Shown: positions 9,345 to 20,600 of the stretch, piece after piece | How the letters are laid out: every line of letters starts with the position of its first letter | Position numbering within the stretch: the first letter of the stretch is position 1 | Assembly: GCA_033964015.1 (NCBI GenBank) | Contig: CM066919.1 | Location: forward strand, 17,277,646-17,341,645 | DNA: 64,000 bases | From: Scolanthus callimorphus | Taxonomy: Eukaryota; Cnidaria; Anthozoa; Actiniaria; Edwardsiidae | Reading direction: 5' to 3' | Translations under genes and position numbers: made by a program | The notes under the pieces: generated by a model | Databases searched by the model: none | The model's input: only the letters and a program-made list of their open reading frames with translations | Told to the model about the DNA's origin: nothing

Positions 9345-10825
9345 GTTTTCTCGACAGTACCCAAGTTTGTTCGCCTAGCGATGTTGCCTTCTCGAGATAT
9401 AGACTTTTCTAGATTTAATAACGTCATCGATGACGTCATGTCACGTGATCTTGGTAGTGCATCCCCCTTGCCTCCAAAATAAGTTTACCCAAGTTTGGTC
9501 ACCTAGCGATGTTGCCTTCCTGAGATATTCACTTTTCTAGTTTTGATGACGTCATGTCACGTGACCCTGTTTGTGCACCCACCTTGCCTCCAAAATAACT
9601 TTACCCAAGTTTGGTCACCTAGCGATGTTACCTTCTTGAGATATTGACATTTCTAGTTTTGATGACGTCATCGATGACGTCATGTCACGTGACCTTGGTA
9701 GTGCACCCCCCTTGCGTCCAAAATAACTTTACACAAGTTTGGTCACCTAGCAATGTTGCGTTCTCGAGATATAGACTTTTCTAGTTTTGATGACGTCATC
9801 GGTGACGCCATGTCACGTGACCTTGGAAGTGAACTCCCCTTGCCTCCAAAATAACTTTACCCAAGTTTGGTCACCTAGCGATGTTGCCTTCTCGAGATAT
9901 TGACTTTTCTAGTTTTGATGACGTCATCGATGACGTCATGTCACGTGACCTTGGTGGTGCACTCCCCTTACCTCCAAAATAACTTTACCAAAGTTTGGTC
10001 ACCTAGCGATGTTGCTTTCTTGAGATATTGACTTTTCTACTTTTGATGACGTCATCGATGACGTCATGTCATGTGACCTTGCTGGTGCATCCACCTTACC
10101 TCCAAAACATTTTTACCCAAGTTTGGTCACCTAGCGATGTTGCCTTCTTGAGATATTGACTTTTCTAGTTTTGATTACGTCATCGATGACGTCATGTCAC
10201 GTGACCTTGGTGGTGCAATCCCCTTGCCTCCAAAATAACTCTACCCAAGTTTGGTCACCTACCGATGTTACCTTCTTGAGATATTGACTTTTCTAGTTTC
10301 GATGACGTCATCGATGACGTCATGTCACGTGACCTTGGTAGTGCACCCCCCTTGCCTCCAGAATAACTTTACCCAAGTTTGGTCACCTAGCGATGTTGCC
10401 TTCTTGAGATATTGACTTTTCTACTTTTGATGACGTCATCGATGACGTCATGTCACGTGACCTTGCTGGTGCATCCACCTTACCTCCAAAACATTTTTAC
10501 CCAAGTTTGGTCACCTAGCGATGTTGCCTTCTTGAGATATTGACTTTTCTAGTTTTGATTACGTCATCGATGACGTCATGTCACGTGACCTTGGTGGTGC
10601 ACCCCCCTTACCTCCAAAATAATTTTACCCAAGTTTGGTCACCTAGCGATGTTGCCTTCTTGAGATATTGACTTTTCTAGTTTTGATGACGTCATCGATG
10701 ACGTCATGTCACGTGACCTTGGTAGTGCACCCCCCTTGCCTCCAGAATAACTTTACCCAAGTTTGGTCACCTATCGATGTTGCCTTCTTGAGATATTGAT
10801 TTTTCTAGTTTCGATGACGTCATTC
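9345..10825 (+). repeat. Satellite array, 128-bp period, about 11.5 copies
   Basis: The period is 128 bp, measured between successive GATGACGTCATCGATGACG starts at 9661, 9789, 9917 and 10045. Each unit carries the palindrome TGACGTCATCGATGACGTCA (two CRE-type sites), usually followed by GTCACGTGAC (E-box/CLEAR type), then ACCCAAGTTTGGTCACCTAG and TTGAGATATTGACTTTTCTAG. The second unit is shorter and lacks one CRE site. ORFs across it are repeat by-products. Confidence 0.95.
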
Positions 10826-10827
10826 CG

Positions 10828-10876
10828 GACGAACGAACGAACGAACGAACGAACGAACGGACGAACGAACGCACAA
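10828..10876 (+). repeat. ACGA tetranucleotide microsatellite
   Basis: About 12 ACGA/ACGG units directly abut the 128-bp satellite, giving the core-repeat-then-microsatellite order seen in Helentron-type non-autonomous elements. Confidence 0.9.
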
Positions 10877-10949
10877 ACCGGAAGTCCATGACAGAATCGT
10901 TCGATGCATATACACTTTTGTTTGTTCCTTTTCCTCCTGCATGTAGCTA

Positions 10950-11000
10950 TGGGGCTCCGCACGCGGGCGCCTTCGGCGCCCGCGGGAGCTCCGCTATAAA
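10950..11000. repeat. UUCG-capped GC hairpin (possible element terminus)
   Basis: GCGGGCGCCTTCGGCGCCCGC forms a perfect stem with a C(UUCG)G tetraloop. It is flanked by GGGGCTCCGC and GGAGCTCCGC, which themselves form an outer stem. A related block occurs at 50320-50352. Confidence 0.7.
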
Positions 11001-11005
11001 ATACA

Positions 11006-12459
11006 CCCAACTGCTATATCCCTTAGGGGGTCTCACGTCAATGGTGACCTAGAAATTCAGCGACAACAGAATAAATTGTTTCAACTTGATGGTAATTTGA
11101 AGGACTGCAATAACATTATAATTTTTCGGGTTTAATTTGCTATCTATTTGTTGACCACACCCAATTTGCTATCCCTTCCCCGTCTATTTTTATAGGGGAT
11201 TTTGTGCTTTTGTATGTGGATTGAACTGGCTTAACAAGTACACTAGTTCAACACAGTCAGAGAAAAAAAAACAACATTAGACTATCGTGACGATATTATT
11301 TGATTACTTATTGCAGCAGTGTTGAGGTTAAGTTAATTATATCAAAACTTGTAAATTGTACGTACCTTTGTATTTAAGTTAAGCTTACATTCCACATTCG
11401 CAAATCCATGGGTGAAAAGCTAGCGGCCACTAGCATGCTTGAACATCCGTGAAAAATTCAACTGTGCAAATGGTATAAGTTAAATAAACTAACTTCGTTG
11501 TTGTTGTCATTCACCTTCGAAGTCTACAAATATCCAGCAGGCGTTCCTTAGAAAGTGATCAGTATAAACACAGGAATCCCTATGATAGTGTTGTCGATGG
11601 TTTCCAGTCCTTTTCGGTCATTTTGTCGGCCATTTTGTTTGGGAGACGCGCTGTTTCTAATGGCAAGTATAGTTATCGGGGCCCCGGAATAAAATTTATA
11701 ATTTCCGGATATTACAAATAACCCAAAAAATCAATGAATTAACGAAAAACTCAGCAATTTGTCGACACTAGATTACAAAGTGTACCGCTAAGTTTGTATT
11801 TCCAGCGAAAAAAGTAAAGAAATCAGCTAAAATGTGCGAAAACAAGAGCAATTTGTAGTGAAATTGTGCACTGAGATTGAACATTTGCTTACATTATTGC
11901 AATCAACACGTCAAACTGATTGACAGCTAAGCTGTCAAACGAATCGTTTTGATTGGTTGAGAAGCGAGATGGTTGCATCTGATTGGCTAAAACTCTCCCA
12001 GTTTATCGGAATGGCGGGAAAAACAATCCCGGTAAGTTTACGGGAAACCATGGCACTGCAGAGCGAGAACTTTTGAGGCAAAACGGAAAATGAAACCAGA
12101 AAATGGTTAGTTTTGAAGGAAAAGAAATAAGTTTTCGGTAATTTTAACTTGGCAGAGTCTAGTTGAATAACTAAGCTTTACCTAGAGTGAAGCTTTTCAG
12201 TAAAACAAATCAATTTTCGACCTTATTTTAAGACTTCAAAATGCTTCCCGGTAATTAACGGGAGGTCAAGAGCTCCCATAAAAATCGGCCGATTTAACGG
12301 GAACTTTTACGATTTCGAAAATAACGGGAGTTTTGAGAAATAGTCAAAATATATCGGGAGGTGTTATCGGGTAGGTTTACGGGTCCGATAAGTTACCGGG
12401 CGTTTTGAGATACGGCCCCCTGGTCTTGTCCACAGTGCAGCTGTCCAAACTATTCTGCT
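11006..12459. other. Gene-free stretch, no recognised feature
   Basis: I see no convincing exon, RNA gene or complete element here. The second half repeats short phrases such as CGGGAG and CGGGAA (12000-12420), which suggests an old repeat whose ends I could not define. Confidence 0.4.
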
Positions 12460-12633
12460 TTACTGTCTTACCACAGTGCTGTTGATGTATCCAACTCGTT
12501 TGACCCACTCGATAATACTAGGTCAATTCCGGACTCGCCATTGAGCATTGGGCTCCCTGTGGCAGCATCGTCTCCCGGGCCAACATCGTCACCCGGACCA
12601 TCCGCATCGCCAAAATCGCCCTCTGCATGTCGG

Positions 12634-12843
12634 CCATTGCGCCTCCTTAACGCCAATTGTCGTTCCATGAGAAACAAAAAGGTTGAATTCTGGAACTTAG
12701 TCGAATGCACTAAACCAGACATTATTGCTGTCAAGGAATCCTGGCTCACTACGGACATAGCCGATGGCCGGCATGTACGACATCTTCTGTCGGGACCGAG
12801 CTCATGCCGCGGGAGGCGGAGTTGTTGTTGCTGTCTCAAGTGA
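12634..12843 (+). pseudogene. LINE endonuclease (APE-type) N-terminal fragment
   Basis: The segment LRLLNANCRSMRNKKVEFWN then PDIIAVKESWLTTDI matches the first motifs of the APE-like endonuclease of CR1/L2-type LINEs. The frame shifts near 12765, after which the glycine/valine-rich strand (AAGGGVVVAV) reads in another frame. The domain nicks target DNA to prime reverse transcription; here it is dead. Confidence 0.75.
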
Positions 12844-13006
12844 ATTATTTGGGTAAAAATTAACATCGTTGGATGCAAAACGCTGTATTTCTGCGCTTAC
12901 TATAACCCAGACGAAGGAAACGCTCAAAGCCTAAATAACTTTCAAAGTTCTTTAGATCTCATCCAGAGGGAAAACTCCCACAGCTGGATAGCTGGTGATA
13001 AGAAAT

Positions 13007-13312
13007 CATAGTTCCGACCTGTCATTCAAAGCCTTAGTTACTGTTGTTATGTCCCACAAACAAACCAGGGTTTTCCTTAAAAAAACTCCAAAAATATTCC
13101 GATCCCGCTAAGGTTTACCAGATATCTCTATCTTCGGATCATCTCAGTTTATATTGTCATAAAAGGCGAAAAAGTGCTGCAAATCGGACTGATTTCGGAA
13201 GTCCTGAAGTACTGTTTGTGGGACACGATCAGTTCCCATGGGAGAATCTTTCCAACTCTGATTGGTATCTCCAGATAGCGTGAAATGGCTTCATTGTTTG
13301 ATCGGAACTATG
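13007..13312. mobile_element. MITE with CATAGTTCCGA terminal inverted repeats, copy A
   Basis: The 306-bp unit starts CATAGTTCCGACC and ends GATCGGAACTATG, a terminal inverted repeat of about 12 bp with one mismatch. An internal inverted pair, TGTCCCACAAACA and TGTTTGTGGGACA, folds the middle. A second copy is at 58056-58353. It interrupts the LINE endonuclease between its SWIAGD and DWKHNCLLPN parts. Confidence 0.88.
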
Positions 13313-13563
13313 AATTTGACTGGAAGCACAATTGTCTTTTACCAAACTGCCGTTACCCCGAACTGACCCGTAATTTTGCAGACTCCTTGAACGACCATGG
13401 ACTGTCGGAACTCATAACGCAGCCAACTCGAGAGAACAACGTTCTGGACTTGTTTATCACCAACAAGGAGAGTCTCATAATCAGACTCAAGTCATTTAGG
13501 CATCAGTGATCACGAGGCTATCTTCGTCGAGGGTTGTATTCCGAGAGCACTCAACGAGCACCC

Positions 13564-14020
13564 CTTCTTAATGTGTTTAAATGACTTATTTTGGCGTTTG
13601 CTGGTGTTTCTATTTAGTAACAATGAGTTTTTAAAGTTTCTGGGAAAAATTTATCTGTTCTTTTTTCCCAGGAGGCACCTTCAGTGATATTTTCCCAGCA
13701 GAACCACAGCTCAATTTTTTCCCAGCCAGCAACGTTGTTGCCAGCCAGGAGATTAAAATCGGGATTTTAGATCGTCATTTGATGGAAAAAAACACGGAAA
13801 AAGGAAAGAAAGACAGCATTGTTTCCAAGCAACGAGGAAACAGCAGAAAATTATCGCCAAACACAATTAGTTTCTTGAAAACATTTTTTCCAGCAGATCA
13901 TTGTCAGAAAATGTTTCCCAGGAGAACTCTTTGGTAAAATTTTCCCAGCCAGCAAGAGAAAGGGCTGCGGAACAGATATTTTGCGGAACAGATCCGTTTT
14001 GTGCACCTGGTATTCATCCA
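13564..14020. other. Unknown insertion in the LINE, repeated TTTTCCCAG motif
   Basis: LINE similarity stops after the SDHEAIFVEG end of the endonuclease and resumes at RAFPLYKKADLDG. The intervening 450 or so bases contain at least six TTTCCCAG words (for example 13663, 13692, 13719, 13914, 13941). I found no clear terminal repeats. Confidence 0.45.
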
Positions 14021-14476
14021 ATAATCAACAAACAAAAACGCAGGGCTTTCCCCTTGTACAAAAAAGCAGACTTGGATGGACGGAAGGAACACATGTCCAA
14101 GGTCGCTGACTCGTTTATGCGTTATACGGACTATGGTGTATCAGTACAGTATTTGTTTATTTTATGTATTATTGTAAATTTTCCGGTATTCAGCTTTCTG
14201 GCTGCCAAGGAAATTTTAATAAAGCTATCATACCGCACAAGCTTGCCAGATCAAGAAAAAGTGTATGCCATATGTTTCCCCCTTCTTTGACGAAAAGAGA
14301 CAAGCTTCATGAAAGTATCCCCGCTACAAAACTATCAAGCACGTAGTGTAAAGGAAGCTTCGCTCTGCATAATGGCAGTATGTTGAAGACATTATCACCG
14401 CCACCAGTGACGATCACTCCTTTTGGTGCAAACAATGATTCTGGGGTTTGTTGAAGCACTCGAAATCGGACATTAA

Positions 14477-14884
14477 AGGGGTACCCCCGGGGGGGACTCT
14501 AAGGTTAAAATGCTAGGGGTGACCGTCGGGAAACTCGAATTTTGACCCTAAAAAATACCTGGTCGGAAAAAATTTCCACCCTAAAAAATACCCCTCAGTC
14601 TGAAAATACCCTAAAAAATACCAACAATTTTGACAGATTAAATTTTATCCTGGCCGTTTATTTAATATACATCAAATGTATCGGCTCTCGACTTTCAAAA
14701 ACACTACCTTATTAGCGTGAGAACCCCCTAAAAAATACCTACTTTTCTTAGTATACCGTTTTTTTATTTTCGAACCCCTAAAACATACCAGATCGCCGAT
14801 TTCAACCCCTAAAAAATATGACGGTCACCCCTAGCATTCGAATATAGGGAGTCCCCCCCCCCCCCCCCCCGGGGGGGTACCTCC
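14477..14884. mobile_element. MITE-like element with G-tract termini
   Basis: Both ends read inward as GGTACCCCCGGGG, then a G run, ACTC, and GCTAGGGGTGACCGTC, so the terminal inverted repeats are at least 60 bp with a length-variable G run. The interior repeats CCCTAAAAAATACC several times. It splits the LINE between GHIKG-like and KDQGNLINNAAGKA segments. Confidence 0.75.
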
Positions 14885-15288
14885 ACTCAAAGACCAAGGG
14901 AACTTAATTAACAACGCAGCCGGGAAGGCGGCAGTCCTGAATAGTTACTTCCAGTCAGTATTTGCTGACTGGAAGCTTGGACCCCTGGACTTGAAACAAC
15001 TTGGTAAGATTCAAAGTGACCCACCAAACAGTGTACCACCAATGCCACCATCTCAATCACTACTGCTGGCATTGTCAAGCTATTAGACAACCTACAAGTG
15101 CACAAAGGCCCCTGGGCCGGACGCCCTATGTCCTTTGGTTCTCCGTGAACTATCATCAGTCTAGCCCCGGTCTTGAAGAAGATCTTTAGTGCGTCATTAT
15201 TAACACATCAAGTGCCTGTTGACTGGAGAAAGGCCCTAGCCACACCAGCACACCTACTATCTACATGGTAAGCCGCTTTAGGAAGTAG

Positions 15289-15820
15289 ACCACACAAAAT
15301 ACCTCGGTGTACACATCTCGAAAGATCTTAAATGGAACAGGCACATCGACGAAATTACGGCTAAGGCCAACCGAACACTTGGCTTCCTCAAGAGGAACTT
15401 ACGGATTAACTCATCAACGCTGAAAGCGAAAGCTTAACAAAGGCCTCGTGCGCCCAAAGGTTGAGTACTGTTCCAGTGTATGGGACCCGCGCCCTCGTAT
15501 AAGCTTGAGATGGTGCAACGCCGTGCCGCACGCTGGTGGCTCAGGGAGGACGGACAGTGTCACTGATATGATCGCAAAACTCGAATGGCGAACCCTAGAA
15601 CAACGACGTGCTGACAGCCGGCTTGTAGCCCTCTTTAAAGTCACGCGAGGGCTTCTAGCTGTTAACTCTAAAGACCTACTGCGCACTGTTACACGACAAA
15701 CTCGTCGGTCGCACCCAGGAAGACTTATTCCACTAACTGCCTCCACATCTTCTGAGTATCTCTCTTTTTTGCCAGAACTATATCTCAATGGAACAATGTG
15801 CCTATATTTTTTCAGATAAC
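15289..15820 (+). pseudogene. LINE reverse transcriptase C-terminal region
   Basis: Reads YLGVHISKDLKWNRHI, AKANRTLGFLKRNL, then PKVEYCSSVWDP and DMIAKLEWRTLEQRRADSRL, the thumb and C-terminal tail typical of CR1/L2-type LINEs. The catalytic palm is missing because of an internal deletion just before 15289, and a stop occurs at about 15436. Confidence 0.78.
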
Positions 15821-15990
15821 TGCTCCCTTAAATCTTTCAAAGATAGTATCAGTAATATTTCTCATACTCCCCTTAATTAGCTCATTTCTCTTTATATATT
15901 ATTTATTTATTTTATTTATTTGTAACTAGCTGACCGCTCAGCCATTAATCCTCATATCTGAGGGGTAGGCTGTATTCTGGTAAATGGTAA

Positions 15991-17401
15991 AGACCCCCCA
16001 AGGAAAATATAACACATCTCTTCATTTCTCACAAACCTACAAAACACCGACTGAGATGAATTTCACAATAAGCAACTGTTTAGTCCGAAACTAAATAGTA
16101 CTATTGATGTCCAGGCCAGCACAAAAAGAGAATAAAGAAAGTAGAGACGCTATATAGTGTATTTCACGGGTTAGAGAAAACCATTCTGACGGTAAAATAT
16201 GAGACATTTTGTAACGCTATGGTATAACAAAATTGACAAACCTGCCTGTTTTATATTAGGGACGTGTCATTATTTAGCGGGGGGAAGGGCTCCTATTTTT
16301 GTCGGGAGGGTCCTAATTTTTTTTCGCGTGTCTGAAAGGAGGGTACAAATTGTTTTCACTCCTCTTTGGGGAGGGAAAAATTTTTTCAGCAACATTTGAA
16401 AGATGTAGAGGGTAAAATAAATGGTGATGGTGGTTATTTCAGCAACTTCTCTATAAACATTTCGCCGCGCTTCGCGCGCATAAACAATCACATCTAATAT
16501 ACTCTTGAGGACACTACCCTGACGCCGTTTGCAAGAACAAGTGTAGCTTGATGAGGAAAAGCAAACTCTCCCAAAAATACCCTGAAATGATAGGCCTGGC
16601 GGGCAAGTCACTATATGTTTGAAAGAAGACCCCATAGGTAAGCGTGAGTTTTCGACGTTACAAGCACAGAAATTCGTCCGTTGGGCCGCGCTCCGCGCAC
16701 ATGATTACTAATGACCTCGTCATTTGCGGCGCGCAGTTGTGCGCTTGAATAATATAACCTTGTTGGCTCGGCGCCCATATCAATAGAAGCTTTCATCTAA
16801 CCTATATAGTTGAGGTAGCGTACTTCCTGGGCTCCTGACAGGCTTTGTTTACTATACCGTACACAAAACATGTTCATCTACCCTTTCTCTGAGGCTTAAT
16901 GAACTGCGTTTATCAAAATTCGGGCGCGCTTTGCACGCAACGAAAGATATGTGACCCCCTTTTCTGTAAAATGTCTTCAGTAGGTCAATAAGGGCGGGAG
17001 AGGTAAGATTACGTTAATCATTGTACTTATAGAGGGAGGATCACTGCATTTTTCTAGTGTATTACCCAAAATCCTCAACGTAAATAATCGAGGCGATAAA
17101 TAATAACCGCGGTTCCTTAGCTTTAATAGAATTAAGAAAAAGGTATTTCTGCTATTAAGAAGAATGAAAGAGACACTCGGACAATAGTCTATCTGACAGG
17201 TTTTTCAGAAATAAATTACATGGGGGAGGGTCCCAATTTTTTACCTACGACTGGGGGAGGGTCACATTTTTTTGTTAAGTTCAAGGGGAGGGTCCTAATT
17301 TTTTTATGCCTTGTTTGAAAAAAATCCAATTCAATTTCCAATTCAGTTGGATAGAAGACATTTGTGTCATTTATTCGCATTCATTTCGATATTTGTCATA
17401 G
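15991..17401. other. Gene-free stretch with GGGAGGGTC motifs
   Basis: No exon was recognised. GGGAGGGTCCTAATTTTTT-like phrases occur at 16306 and three times between 17224 and 17307. Short GC hairpins such as GCGCTTCGCGCGC lie at 16466. This may be the remains of one or more repeats. Confidence 0.4.
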
Positions 17402-17683
17402 CCCCAAGCGCTGAACCGACTTCCCTTGCTGTTACCTTTCGTACTATATCAACACTCTATCTTACATGGGATGCAGTACCTGAGTCTGAAATCAACGGCG
17501 TCCTTATTGGCTATACAGTGAAGTACAAACGGGAGCACGATGATATCTGGCAGTCTGAATACGCCTTGCGTCAAACAGTCGTGCTAAAAAACCTCGAGGA
17601 GAACACGAAATATTTGGTCAAGGTCGCTGGTCGAACGAAACGAGGAGAAGGGGTTTGGAGCGAGACAAAGACTTTCACGACCG
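17402..17683 (+). CDS. RTK exon: FN3 domain
   Basis: This 282-base phase 1-1 exon is flanked by TTTGTCATAG and GTAAGAA. It encodes a complete FN3 domain with the LTWDAVPE strand, [28 protein letters not shown] and a closing TFTTG. It is the first exon of the gene that I can identify. Confidence 0.88.
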
Positions 17684-20600
17684 GTAAGAAACGTCACAGT
17701 CATGCGACTGTTATACAATTGGTGGATATGCCAAGCGAATGAATAGGTATTGGACGCGTGACACTCACTCCAATTTGCAGAACTCAAAAGCAAATTTTAA
17801 AAAAACTATTCCAGAATGAAACCTTGGGGTCGCCAGTATGAAAATATTATTCGCAGTTCGATCAGCTAAATGTTTTTTCTCGAGACCACTTTGGCCGACA
17901 GAGGCTGGGATCGAGGCTTGGATTGCCAACAAATCGCACGGAAAATTGGACCATGCAAAATCATGCTAATTCTCATTGTCCAAACTACATCTAGCTATCT
18001 TAGGCATTTGTTCTGTTGTCTAGGAAAATAGAAATAATTTATATCGATTCTGGAAATTTTGAGTTCAAATCAAGACTTTTTGCCTAAACTTTCTAAATTC
18101 CCCGGGTCACGTGCTGAATACCAGTGTCTCCACCATCAACTCTTTAACGGGCGTGTGACTGGAACTTGAAAAGCTTAAACCGGCCGTTACGCTAGAGTTT
18201 CCAGTACAAGAAAGGACGTAAAATTGAACGGTCAGAGGTAATTTTTGTAACAGATGACTTCAATATTGTTGTATTTCAGTTAACAAGAAAATCGTGCCAA
18301 AAAATCTAAATTCAGGTATGTTTCAGCTACTGACACTGTACTGAAACTTTAGATTTATTACATTGTTTCACTGTTAGATGATTTTCTAACTAAGCTAATG
18401 CCCTAATGCAGGGGCTCATAAGTAGGGGCGTTCCTCTGATATATATTCTTGATAAGGCGTTTTGACAGACCTAGTTATTTTTAGATTGGTATTTACTCTT
18501 GTTTCTATGCCGCTGCGGTCACGTTTATTAGAATAACAATGCAGAGAACAACAAGAAATCAGTGTTTGCACGTGCATCTGATAGAACAAATTTGATTGGC
18601 TAGTAAAACAAAAGCTTTACAATTTTATAGCGGTAAAAACTTTCTAAAAATAAATAGGTCTGCCAATATGCCTTATCAATAGGGCAATACCAGAGAGGGA
18701 CGCCCCTATTTATGAGCCCCTGCTAATGTTAAAATTGCTTTTTTGGTAATGCACAGCACCACCAACAACAAATATCTTTGTTTATCACACTCAACATTGT
18801 ATAAAAATGAGAAACAAAAACATGCGTTTCATATGATGCTCCCTAGAATATAACTAAAAAGCTGATCGTTCGGAAGCCGATAGGGGTCACGAGTTGTCGC
18901 TGCAGATTTGTTCGCTGCAGATTTGTCGCTGGGAGGATAGGGGTGCGAAATTATATTTCTAGCTGCATGGTGTAATTTGGCTATAGGCCGCTAACGCTAT
19001 AAAGGGAGAGGGGGTAGGGTGTTTTTTATAGCTGCGGTGTTGTCGCTGTCGCTGCGGCGTTGTCGCCGTCGAGTTGTCAGACGGAGTAGTCCTACTTACA
19101 ATAACGATCTTCGTTTTAGTTGCAATTGGAATTTCAGTCGTTGGGGTGGTTCTAGTTGCTGCATGTATTGGAATTGGTGTCCTAAAAAGCAAGAGACGAA
19201 CAAGGTAAGCGGGATTTAAGTATTTCTCTAGCTATTTTCATTACTTGATCAGCAGGATAAGTCAACAAGCTAATGCATGAAACCTCTAGGTTGAGCGACG
19301 ATGAATACGAAATAGCTCCAGAGCTTCTCAAGTATCAGCATGACATTGGTCAGGGTGCATTTGGCTTCGTGTTTAAAGCAATATTATATGACAAGGAATA
19401 TATTAAGAAGACAACGATAGACAAGGGACTTCACAACAAGGACAGGAAGGAAGTTGCTGTTAAAACTATGCACGGTAAGCGTGTGATAGCTAAGCGCGAT
19501 TTGGTTCGCGTGGGTGCGCGGCGATGATGTTGATAATTACGTGCAAGCAGAGGATAGAAAAGATGAAAGCTCAGCATTTTTTATGGCTGCGTTTTATGTC
19601 CTTCCTATAACATCAATCATTCAATCATTAGCCTACTCCTTAGCACGTGTCCGGGGGACATTTTATTCGCCTCAATCAGTTTTGTGTAATTTATCCTTAA
19701 GTGTAATTTAACAATAAAATGCTGAAACATTTTAACGCGTTCGCTTGTATGTCATGAACTGTTTAGAAGGAGCTAGTGAAGACGAAAAACGAGAGTTTCT
19801 GAAAGAGATGGTTTTCATGGCCAATGTTGGGAATCATCCAAACATCGTGAATTTTATTGGTTACTGTATGAGATCGGAACCACCAAGTCTAGTCCTAGAG
19901 TTCGCCGAGTACGGAGACCTATTGACATTGCTGAGGACCGTCAAGAAGGTAAAAAATTGATATTAGTTAGCATAAGCTTTTAACGAGAGAATCTGACCCT
20001 GAGAGACGAACTGGTCAGGTAATTACTCAGGAGAGTTAAGGCCTGGGTCTCATTTGCATTCAAAATGGCGGATCAAAAACGTTAGGGGGTGGTCTATCTT
20101 CAGTGGCTTTGCTACTTCCAAGGTCAAACATGGTTAAGGTTGTTAACGGTCATGAAACAAGTAAATGTTGTGTTTTGTTTCCATGGAAACATGGAATGTG
20201 ACCTTTGAGCCTTACCTTAAAGCAATTTTCAAAAAAGCCCTCGGCAGGTCGGGAAAAGTTTCAAACTCTGAAGATTTAACAATGTGATGTGTTTAAGGCA
20301 ATCACAGGTATATCTGATCCAATTCGAAAACGTGACCATTTCATTAGGAATCCTATTTTAGGACATCTTGAAATTTGATACCCTTTAATAACTTCGAAAT
20401 TAAAAATGTTGTGCAAGATCGGAAATTGGAGTGATAAATACTAACTTATTCCCTACCATTTCCATCTGGTGGTTTTAAGAGTTGTGCGAATTTTCTGAAC
20501 CTGCGGAGGCTCTGAAGTTTCATTTCTTTAAGTGGAGGTCAAAGGTTAGGATTTGGTTCCCATGGAAACAACAACAACTCAAATTAACAAGAATGACGAT

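Larger units (their letters stand above)
12480..15990 (+). mobile_element. Degenerate CR1/L2-like non-LTR retrotransposon with nested insertions
   Basis: Fragments of one LINE ORF2 are recognisable in order. The endonuclease start is at 12634-12760 (LNANCRSMRNK, PDIIAVKESWL), and its middle at 12870-13000 (YYNPDEG, SWIAGD). Its end is at 13313-13550 (NNVLDLFITNKES, SDHEAIF). The linker runs 14023-14470 (RAFPLYKKADLDG, RDKLHESIPATKL) and 14884-15000 (FQSVFADW). The start of RT is at 15070-15240 (HKAPGPDA, VPVDWRKAL). Most of the RT palm is deleted, and the C-terminal region at 15289-15830 (YLGVHISKDLKWNRHI, DMIAKLEWRTLEQRRADSRL) is followed by an AT-rich 3' tail. Multiple frameshifts and stops make it a pseudogene. 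The 13007-13312 MITE, an unknown insert at about 13564-14020 and the 14477-14884 element interrupt it. Confidence 0.82.

Noticed and set aside
9228..9482. 84-codon ORF entering the 128-bp satellite
   Set aside because: Its C-terminal half is translated satellite; the N-terminal part has no family features.
11677..12425. A TIR transposon bounded by GGGGCCCCGG and ACGGCCCCCTGG
   Set aside because: The ends do not align beyond a few GC bases and no duplication is visible.
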